This document shows positions 24,040 through 32,620 of a DNA stretch of 64,000 bases, piece by piece. Source of the stretch: Fennellomyces sp. T-0311 (taxonomy: Eukaryota; Mucoromycota; Mucoromycetes; Mucorales; Lichtheimiaceae); NCBI GenBank assembly GCA_025266875.1, contig JALLLT010000081.1:26072-90071 (forward strand). Reading direction: 5' to 3'. The notes under the pieces are model-generated. The model worked only from the letters and a program-made list of their open reading frames with translations, ran no database searches and had not been told where the DNA came from. The position numbers were made by a program, and so were the translations under genes. How positions within the stretch are numbered: position 1 is the first letter of the stretch; each line of letters opens with the position of its first letter.

Positions 24040-24090
24040 TAAAATAAAACAAACATTATAAGAAGTTAAGTAGAAGTTAAACAAAGTCAT

Positions 24091-24942
24091 TTATTGATCA
24101 TCATGATTATCGGCTTGCTCTGCTTCAGTACCGCTTGTGCTTCCATTGTTTGGGCCACCACTGTTGCCAGGGCGACCAAAAAGTTCCCTCAGTGTCTGAA
24201 GGTACTCCGAATGGCGTCGGTTTTCCGCTGCCTCAAAATCTTGTGCACGACGATCCTCGGCCTCCTCAAACTGACGGAAAGACTCGCCAATACTAGCTAT
24301 CAGGCGATCCATCTGCTGGTTAGCATTTTCGAGGACCTGCTCTTGGAACGCGGTGGTTCGGCGTCTTTGTGCTGGCCGCTCATTAACTCCATCCTCGTCA
24401 TTGCGTTGTCTGTTTCGAACAAGGCCACTGATGGAGTCCATGGTGGCCGGTGGAACAATTGCTGGATCGCTGCCGACAATGCTATCCATGGCATCATAAT
24501 ATTCCCATCGTTCTTGACCAGGAGGGCCATTCTCGCCAGATTGGTCTTGCACCACGGTCCGGACATCGCGGTAGATGTCTACCAAGTCACCCCACTTCTT
24601 TTGCAAGGCTTCCTTTGAGCGGCCCACAGGATCGGTTTGGGTATACACCTGTTCGATCTGGTCCCAGATGGCTCCCTTGGCTCGCGTTTCGATCGTGCTT
24701 ATAAGTGTGTCATACCTAGCACTGACAGCATCTATCAATGCTTCGACATGATCATCTTCCCATCTGCGATTAGGTGCTCTTGCAGCGGAAGCAGAAGTGC
24801 TTGTCGATGGTAATGCCTCTGCAGGCTGTTGCTGCTGCTGAGGTTGAGGTTGTTGCTGCTGCTCTTGCTGTTCCTGACGGGGATTCCACATCACAATGTT
24901 GAAGGTGGCATTGGTGTTGTTGTTACGCATGTTAAAGATCAC
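24091..24942 (-). CDS. Harbinger accessory Myb/SANT-like DNA-binding protein
   Basis: An uninterrupted 283-codon frame (a shorter start at 'MRNNNTNATF' is possible). After a Gln/Pro-rich N-terminus comes 'NRRWEDDHVEALIDAVSARY', a Myb/SANT/MADF-type trihelix with conserved Trp residues ('AIWDQIEQVY', 'LQKKWGDLVDIY', 'ERWEYYDAM'). A coiled-coil region rich in Glu/Arg follows ('FRQFEEAEDRRAQDFEAAEN'). In Harbinger elements this partner binds the termini and brings the transposase to the nucleus. The gene converges with the transposase gene, with 51 bp between stops. Confidence 0.85.
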   Translation of the reverse strand: MIFNMRNNNTNATFNIVMWNPRQEQQEQQQQPQPQQQQQPAEALPSTSTSASAARAPNRRWEDDHVEALIDAVSARYDTLISTIETRAKGAIWDQIEQVYTQTDPVGRSKEALQKKWGDLVDIYRDVRTVVQDQSGENGPPGQERWEYYDAMDSIVGSDPAIVPPATMDSISGLVRNRQRNDEDGVNERPAQRRRTTAFQEQVLENANQQMDRLIASIGESFRQFEEAEDRRAQDFEAAENRRHSEYLQTLRELFGRPGNSGGPNNGSTSGTEAEQADNHDDQ

Positions 24943-25377
24943 AAAAAGTTCAAAGAGATAGATAAAAATAACTTTTAATCAACATTATCGTCGCTCTGCA
25001 CCTTTTATATGCAATCGGGCGCGTCAATGCTTAAGGAAAAGAGAAAAAAATCGCATATTCGTTCATCGATTTGGTTGATGTACAGAAAAGGAAAATCTCT
25101 CTGTTCAGTGCACCTTTTTGGATGATCTGACCGGAGAGGACTTTGAAATAGTTTGAATCCATTTTCGTCTCTCTGTTCGGAGCAAAATGAGAGCACCCTC
25201 TGTTTACTTTTTGAATTATAAAAGGCAATGCCTTATTTGGGTGCCGAGACCTCTGGGTGTGTACCAGTCTCAGAATTTTCACAGATGAGACCCCCCATTA
25301 ATTTCAATTTCCGATATGATTTTTTTTTGGTTTTTTTTTTTTGAAAGCCACACATCCTCTTTCTCTTCACATTTACC

Positions 25378-28300
25378 ATGAAAGATTTACGACGTTGCTC
25401 AAATTGCAAATGCTTTCGAATGAATGCTCTCTTCAGAAGGAGAACCAAAAGTTTTTCTATGTGTGCTGTTTGCAGAAGAAGACAGAGCAATAGGGGACGT
25501 ACTGCATCTGAGTTTGCACTGTCGTTGGACGACCTGACTGACGAACTTCCATCGGGAACTGACGGTAGTGGGCTCCATTAAAGGAGAAAAGGCGTATTTA
25601 AAGTTCATGAGTATGTTTAGATGGTGTTTCTTATGTGCAAGAGTCCGATGTTCTTATCGACAGTCCTATGCTGGAAATCACCAGTGATCGTGCGTTGCTT
25701 GATTATGTTGTTCATTGTATTGGAGAACGCGATGGATACCAGTACTCTTTTCGGTCACTTGGTGACACGCGATTGCAAACAGCGATTGCATTTTGGTATG
25801 CCTGTCGGCAGGATGCTAGTGTACAGCGCCAAGTACCAGATGCAGATCGCATTCGCCTGCATCATCGGATGGCAACGTACAACTGCTGTGGGACGATATA
25901 TGGTTTCATTGACAGGGAAAGAGGGTTTATTTACCTAATGATCAAGCATCAAATGGCTCATCCTGTCGATGAACCTCTTGATAATGTTCGCGTGGAAATG
26001 CCACAAGATGTCTGGCAGTTTGTTATGGATAATGCTGAGGACGACACACCCCAACGACTGTACCGACGTATGGTACACCAGTTTCCGAATGCAAGTGGAA
26101 CTGTAACCCAGTCGCAGGTAAGTAAAATAGGAAGTGGTGATGTTGATACGTTGACATTATGATAGATCTATGCGCTGTGGGCCAGAACAACCATGCATCG
26201 GTATCAGCTGGATGCCAATCAACTCACATCTGCAATCATGCACATCGAGAGTGGAATAAACGGAATTCGTAAGGTATGTGGAAGACGACCATGTGTGCAT
26301 AACGGTAGCTGTATACGCGATGATCACTATGCTACACTAATGGTAGATACAGTATGTAGTATATATATTCATGGTGAATGAAATAAACAGATTTTCCACC
26401 TCTCTATGAATGGATTTACTGGTGTTGGATTTGTTACAGAGCTATTCAACGCTGCATGCTCGCCACAAGTGATTGAGTTCCATGTCGACTCAACATTCAA
26501 GACGAATCGATGGGGTATGAGCTTTTTGGTGTCGTAGCAAACTTCAATGGGAGTGGCTTCCCTATTGCATATATGCTTTGTAGGGCCAATAATGCGCGTG
26601 TAACAGATGCAGTAAGGAGACCTTCTAGAATGGTATTTATCCATAGGTTTTTCCGGTGTCTGCATAACAATGGTTTACGACCAACGTTTATGTTTTCGGA
26701 TAAGAATCAGGGCCAGATAAACGCCATTGAAGGAGTCTTTGGTCGTGATTCGTTGCGCCTGTGCCTATGGCATATTGATCACGCCGTTAAGTTGCGACTG
26801 AATGAGAATAAGATCAGAGATCCTCATTATGATGTTTACGCTGCACGTCGCGAGTTCCCTTTTGTTTCGACCCAATTTCTACCAACAGAAGATCGTAGTG
26901 GGAAGCTCTGTCCTAATGCGGATAACAGAGAGCAAATCCTGTCCATGATACGAAAGCATTACCATTTACATCCACATATCCCTCTTCCAGGTGGTACGTT
27001 ATAAGTATGGCTTATGTACATATGAGTGTTGCTGACATAGCGTCTAGTTGGCTATGTGTCTACAGACACCATACATATGAATGCCGGGCGTGAGATGTAC
27101 GACTATTGCGTCCAATACGACCTCCCGGACGTGTGGGTGTACATGTACAACCGCTGGTACAGGCAGTTATGGTGGCATCGATGGGCCCGCAGTGCACGTC
27201 CCACACACATTCCGATGGCCAAGACAACAATGATGATTAAAGCACAATGGCGAGTATTGAAAAGAGATTTTCTCTTGAATCTCCCTCGGCCTAGGCTTGA
27301 TATGTTGATATATATTATCACAACTCAACAGCTTCCGCTGATCAGGGCAAAGTTTGAGTTAAAGATTATTAATCAGCGCCAAACTTTACAATGGGAGAGG
27401 AAGTTCGCAAAGGCATGGCAAGTCCACACCGAGACACTTCGAGACTCTGGTGAAAACCCTGATGCAGATGCGTTGTATATGCCATCTTTGGAGTATTGGA
27501 CCTGTGGTTGTCCATCCTTTGTTGATAGCAAATTTATGCTGTGTAAACACTTGGTCAGCCGCCACAACTTTGCTAGACAGACAACAGCGCTTTACGCTGC
27601 CCGCAGTGTTTACATTCAGCGTAAACATACTACGCCTTATGTGGAAATTAAAAGAGTATGTTTGCATGATAGAAATTTACGCGATATGAGTTGTTTCTAA
27701 CTTGATTTATTATATACATATAGCATAGAGAGTATCCACTTCGCCTGATCCAACTTCCTCCCCGTTGGCTGCCCAGTAACCAACAGTCTAATTCGCGCCC
27801 TGGAAATATCTTGCCTACAGATGTTGTGGATATCTTTATCCAGGAAGGTAGGTTAATTACTTGCAATAATATAGAATTAAGGTGCGTATCGCAGTGCTAA
27901 GAATAACATTACACGTGAACTTGTAGAAGCAGCAACCGAACTACCTGCTTTAGGTGAAGGTGCCCTTAGTGAGAACGAAGACGATGATGATCGCATATCG
28001 CTGGTCGATTATGGCAACGAGGAGAATTTGGACGATGAAGAAGAAGAAGAAGAAGAAGGGGTAGTTGACGATGATGATATTGATAGTATCATTGTGGTTG
28101 ACAATGATGACGGCGATGAAAACGAAGAACCAGCTATACCAGCTGAAAGTGCTGACGAATCAAGCACTTTTGACGATGGTGGTGATTTGTGGGCTCGCAT
28201 GGGCAATCTTGAAGAATCTCTGCTCCTGTCATACCAACAACATCAGCAGGTGCTTCAGCAATACCACGAATCATTACGTCAACTGCAACAGCACCGTGAC

Positions 28301-28468
28301 GCATATCGAAACATATTACCGCCCAACCAACGTCAAGTATTTGACAACGCATTTGCGCGCAACAATACCGATCGATACCTAGCAGTAGTTCGCCAACATC
28401 GTAATTCACGAACACGTACAAATACAACACGCAGTGGTTATCATCCATACACTCGATACTATCCATAG
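25378..28468 (+). pseudogene. MULE 1 transposase (multi-exon, one frameshift)
   Basis: Exon 1 starts at 25378 with two CxxC pairs ('RRCSNCKCFR', 'SMCAVCRRRQ'). The DDE/MULE core reads 'FHVDSTFKTNR' (first Asp), '..YELFGVVANFNGSGFPIAY', 'FMFSDKNQGQINAIEGVFG' (second Asp) and 'LRLCLWHIDHAVK' (the C-x2-H signature). A SWIM zinc finger is at 27495-27555: 'CGCPSFVDSKFMLCKHLV'. The C-terminal exon (about 28028-28468) is acidic then Gln-rich and ends 'HPYTRYYP'. Exon junctions match those in MULE 2. Compared with MULE 2, one base is missing near 26508 ('NRWGMSFL' instead of 'NRMGYELF'), which breaks the frame in the catalytic domain. Otherwise it is remarkably complete. Confidence 0.85.
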
Positions 28469-28881
28469 AAAAACACATTCTCTGTTCTTTTTCATACTTT
28501 TTTTTCTTTCTTTCATTTTCTCGTCCTCATTTCTTTCGTTTCACATTCTTTATTGCATATAGACTTTATTGATCATAGAATACTTTTATGTTTTACTACA
28601 TTTCTAAACATTCTGTCACATGTACGATGTAGTAAGTCTTATCAGAAGGAGAGCAATTTGTAGCAGGCTAGTGCGTAAAGATGTCATAGACTGGTTTTAA
28701 GGTAAGTTTAACAAATGGATAATTTACAGAAGTCACCCCTCCGTGAACTACTCATCCGCAAAGTCCGCCATCTGTGAAAATATCCCCTCCCCCCAAAATC
28801 CGTGAAGCCAACCAATCAGTGCCTATTTTTCCTTATCAGAGTGTATCCATCCTTGAAAATTCTGAGACTCGTAGGCTATGT

Positions 28882-31800
28882 TGAAGAAATCCTGCGACAA
28901 TTACCACCTGAACTTTTGGCTGAATTCCCTGCGCATCTTACCCATCGCAGTGCTGTGTCAGTGGAGCTTGCTGATCTTCTAAGACCAAGCGCGCAAAATT
29001 CTGTTGGTCCAAAACGATTTGCCAAAATCCTGCGCGAACTGCACCGGCTAAAGCATGCACGACTTGAACTTCAATATCTGAACACGGTCCATGAATGTTG
29101 CAAATCCACGCCGTCGGTCCTACAGCATTTTCAGTCAACATCTATACCAGATTTCTCGAGCTTTTCTGACAAGCAAGGTTATGCTGGATACTTACCTTCT
29201 GCCAGCTACCTCAAAGGAGTCTACAACGCGTTGATGGACCATATTCGACCGTTGATTGACTTGCTGACAATGATGCTTGATGGAGAAGTATTGAAAGGCG
29301 ATCACTCCCACAAGATTGTCAAGCTCATGGCACAGACTGGAGGCAGTACACCGTTCACAGCATTGTATACTTTATGCAATGAATATGGTGAGATCCGTCT
29401 CCAACTATTGACACCTACCAAGGCGCTGTCTCACTTGAAGCCATCGTTCGAGGCGATGCGCCAAGCATATGAGCTGTACGGCCATCAACCCCAAAAATAC
29501 TTCTTTACCGACAATGTACGTGGAGATCAACGCTTCCTCATGAATGTCCTACCGTCATTGTCAGAGAACGTGAAGCCTACCTCAGAATCGACCTTGGAAC
29601 GCCTTCGATTGCCGGACCACGTGCAAGTTAATGTTTACAGCACAGCAACAGAAATCGATCTTGCATGCAACCTTCTACTCGAGCGAGCTGAAAAAGAAAG
29701 ACTTTTTACTGTTGGTTTCGATTGCGAATGGACCTTTACTGGTAGACAGGCCGGAAAAGTTGCCGTTGTCCAAATTGCCGTTGACAATGTCGTTTATATT
29801 TTTCATCTCGCAAAGCTACGCGTCATACCGTCTTCTCTAGCTTCGTTTCTGTGTAGCGATTCTGTATTCAAAATTGGTGTGCGCGTCGACAACGATTTTC
29901 GGAAGATAAAGAAGGACTTCGGGATTGAATGTCGTGGATCGGTCGAATTGGGCACTTTCTGCAAAGACCGAGGCCGAATAACCAATGCAGCGATGAGCCT
30001 AGTGGATATCACAGCAGCTGTCCTCGAGTTTCATCTTGCCAAAGAAAGCGATGTTCGGTGCAGTAACTGGGATGGCAACCTAAAAGAAGAGCAAGTGGCG
30101 TATGCGGCGTTGGACGCGTGGGTCTCGCTTGCCATTCATGAAAAGCTGAAGCACATTCGACCGGCGGGATTAACGATACGAGGACCACTAGAACCAGGCA
30201 CTCCTATCTCCCTTCGCGATCCGGTTGGTAAAAAAGTGGTAGCTTATGGCACCATTATAAACGACCAAAAAACGGCTATTGAAAAAGCAAAGCCAACCGG
30301 CACTCAGCGAATTGCGATTAGGGTAACTAACGTTACCATCCCTAGATACATCTTGGACCTGCACGAAAAGTCTTTGAGTGCCTTTGGTCCAACACCGTTT
30401 ACCGCTGTTGTCAAAAAGTCTCAACTACGTACCGCAAACACGATTGACCTCGAAACACCATTGCCTTCGTCCACCCATGTTTCGAGTGCAACCTTCAGTT
30501 CAGCCTCTGCAGGGAATGATGGCAATAACACCGACGAGCCTACAGAAGATGTATTGCAAACGAGGGTTTTTAAAGACGCGTTCCATCTTATAAATCAAAT
30601 CAAAGTGTCGAAGCGTCATGGTCTCCATGCTGAATTCTTCAGACGGTATCGTGATGCCCTTTTTGTTTATGACGAAGATGATCGAAAGCGCGTAGAAGAA
30701 TTCTTGGAGTCCAATGGCACCTCTTGGAAGCAAATGCTGGCAAAAAATCCTAGTTGGATTTTCAAAAGAGTGAAGCGAGTAATCCCACCACCAGAAAAAC
30801 TATACCCAATTATCGAAGACCTGTTCAACGCCTGCGGTCCTCTTAAATGTGCTAAAAGCCAACTGCCACTCTTTGATGCTGCTACTGAGAAGCAAGCAAA
30901 AAATGTGTTAAAGGCCATTAAAGACGGTCATGTATCTGATCCGCCCAGCGCATCATTCTACTTCAAGATTGGTAGGGATAAAAACAGTCTTCCTTTATAT
31001 CGCTGTAGCCGAGGCACCAATTCAATCGAAGGTGGTGTCCATCAAAACCTTATTCGACGTCTCGGATCCTTTGGCGCATCTCCACATCTAATCCAGAATG
31101 TGCTTACTGACTATAGGCTGCGCCACAACACCGATGTAAGTTCATTTTAGAGGCTTGATGGTTTTTCATATATTGAAGGTTACTTACTGCGCATGTGTAA
31201 TGATATATAGGTTGGAAGTGTCAACAGATATGGGCGCATTCATCAAGGTCATTATAACCCCTAGATATCCCAGCACATTCATCGCTTGCGACTTACACTT
31301 GGCCTGCCATCTAACTTTGATTACCCAGGTGTAACTCCAAATGCTCTTGAATATGAGTCGTCGAACGAGTTTTTTGGTATCTGTCCCTTGCCACGAGATA
31401 TTGCCGATAGCTTTGCTCACGAGCCATATCATCAACAAGTCGCGGTTAGCAACCGTATTACCATTCCCTGGAATGAGTGGCAAGTTCCTCATCACGTACT
31501 GCCAGCTGCAATTCATACGCGAGCTGGGGCTCATCTAGAATACTTGGCACGTCGACAAGATGCCAAATATGCAATAGTACCAGTTCATACCGATCCAGAA
31601 CGTCAACTTTTTTCCCAGATTCTGAATGATCAGTTCGTCAAAAAGGGGCGTCAACCAGATTGGGACTTGTTTGCAAGGTTATGGTCGAAGGAGGCAGACG
31701 GTAGGCAGATATTCTACAAAACGCCTAAGAACATTCAAGTATATTTCAACGATTGGTCCAAGGAACGCAATGCAGTAAATACGATCACAAATAACCTTGC

Positions 31801-32290
31801 TGCTTGGATCAACTTGAAAAATCGTCTACCAGAACCATGCAGAGACGTGCAAGCAGTGTGTGAACAAGTACCTCAGCCATTCTTGCTGTCGATTTCTCCT
31901 CCTGCTCCTTCTCCACCACCATTAGGACTGAATGTGCCTCTTGAGCAAATTATTAGTACCAGTCAATCCGCAGTTTTGCAACCTCGCTCACGGTGTTATC
32001 GCCCGCTCGCTCCTGGTCTGCCCTTGGTCGAGAATAGTATTTCTACTACTGCACAAGATTTCTACTCGCCGCCACCAATGCCGCCACCAATGCCTTAGTA
32101 CTTAGAGCATGCTGCTAGTACCAGTAGCGAGAACAAAGTATGTGCGTCGATGTCTAGTGGTAGTAACCACCATGTATCTGTCTTCTCTACAGGCGCAAAT
32201 AGCAGTCGGAAGCCGCGGAAATGCACCAAATGCGGCGATACAATTAGTTGTCCAGGCCGTTACAGAGGGTCAAAAGCTTGTCTAAAGTAA
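28882..32290 (+). pseudogene. 3' part of the DDE / 3'-5' exonuclease gene
   Basis: The frame enters at 'EEILRQLPPELLAEFP' and continues open to 31135. A DDE-like domain reads 'EVLKGDHSHKIVKLM' and 'KYFFTDNVRGDQRFL'. A complete RNase D/WRN-type exonuclease follows: 'FTVGFDCEWTF' (Exo I DxE), 'VFKIGVRVDNDFRK' (Exo II), 'VAYAALDAWVSLAI' (Exo III). Downstream 'RGTNSIEGGVHQNLIRRLG' supplies a possible third acidic residue. A 75 nt intron (31136-31210) leads to 'VGSVNRYGRIHQGHYNP', an in-frame TAG at 31262-31264 where Trp fits, then about 275 residues, another TAG at 32096-32098, and a C-terminal zinc knuckle 'KCTKCGDTISCPGRYRG' ending at TAA 32288. The gene is dead in this copy: two nonsense codons plus the 11 kb insertion. 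Confidence 0.75.
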
Positions 32291-32337
32291 ATCAGCCCGC
32301 ACGTCAAAAACTGATAATGCTACAGCTATTATACATT

Positions 32338-32369
32338 TTTCGCCTGAGCGCCAAGGCGCTCAGGCGAAA
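32338..32369. repeat. Perfect 15 bp stem hairpin
   Basis: TTTCGCCTGAGCGCC / loop AA / GGCGCTCAGGCGAAA. It lies 48 bp after the stop of the exonuclease gene and just inside the right CATG-rich field. It is G+C-rich in an A+T-rich setting. It may be a subterminal structure of the large element or a transcript-end hairpin. Confidence 0.85.
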
Positions 32370-32399
32370 TTAATCCCCAAAATCCTTCATAATTAATTC

Positions 32400-32620
32400 T
32401 CCTCCCCCATACATGGTACCCGGGCCATTTGACTAGCCATGAAGTCACATAATCATACATGAATTGGATTTAGTGACAGTACATTACTCTCCATGAATCT
32501 CTGTGCCTACATGATTCTACCTAGAATGGACGGTTTCATGGAGATCCACTGTATTAGCACTAATGGAGCACCATGGATTATAAGGTGTTCTCAGCGCTGC
32601 TTATACCATGGTATACTGCA
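32400..32620. repeat. CATG-rich subterminal-type repeat field, right edge
   Basis: Eight or more CATG words occur in about 200 bp (acatggtacc, ccatgaag, acatgaat, ccatgaat, acatgatt, ttcatggag, ccatggat, ccatggta). This is the same style as 10605-10925. It ends where homology to the old Plavaka (copy 3) begins, at about 32605. Confidence 0.65.

Larger units (their letters stand above)
22299..25198 (+). mobile_element. PIF/Harbinger element 1
   Basis: The terminal repeat GGGTGCTCTCATTATGCTCC at 22299 is matched inverted on the right (the reverse complement reads GGGTGCTCTCATTTTGCTCC, ending 25198) and continues through GAACAGAGA. TCT flanks both ends (22296-22298 and 25199-25201), a 3 bp target duplication. 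Length is 2900 bp. It contains a transposase and a Myb/SANT-like gene in convergent orientation. It is inserted about 65 bp from the 5' terminus of Plavaka copy 2. Confidence 0.92.
17896..25261 (-). mobile_element. Plavaka/CACTA-like element, copy 2 (near complete)
   Basis: The terminal inverted repeat CACACCCAGAGGT starts at 17896 and recurs inverted as ACCTCTGGGTGTG ending at 25261. Both ends are flanked by TA (17894-17895 and 25262-25263); joining the flanks restores the MULE terminal repeat. The element contains one transposase gene on the minus strand and a Harbinger (22299-25198) near its 5' end. Net length is about 4.46 kb. A TA target is unusual for CACTA-like elements, which mostly duplicate 2-3 bp; here only TA is shared. 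Confidence 0.85.
17887..28881 (+). mobile_element. MULE 1, carrying nested Plavaka and Harbinger
   Basis: Target duplication TGAAGAAATC is at 17877-17886 and 28882-28891 (10 bp, in the 8-11 bp range usual for Mutator-like elements). The terminal repeat reads GTCTA(C)CAGTCTCAGAA on the left, split by the Plavaka insertion between 17895 and 25262, and GCCTACGAGTCTCAGAATTT inverted on the right (ends near 28877). Without the nested insertion the element is about 3.63 kb, close to MULE 2 (3.71 kb). It lies in coding sequence of the exonuclease gene, in the same orientation. Confidence 0.9.

Noticed and set aside
24094..24704. Plus-strand frames at the Harbinger 1 SANT gene
   Set aside because: They are antisense to the 283-codon frame, which contains the conserved trihelix motifs.
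26369..27866. Several minus-strand frames across the MULE 1 gene
   Set aside because: They are shadows of the spliced plus-strand transposase, which has the MULE and SWIM motifs.
28802..28881. ATG at 28802 as the true start of the exonuclease protein
   Set aside because: That segment is the right terminus of MULE 1; the host gene frame enters only at the target duplication at 28882.
32338..32369. Helitron 3' end (hairpin before CTRR)
   Set aside because: No CTRR follows at the right distance and no Rep/helicase gene was found.
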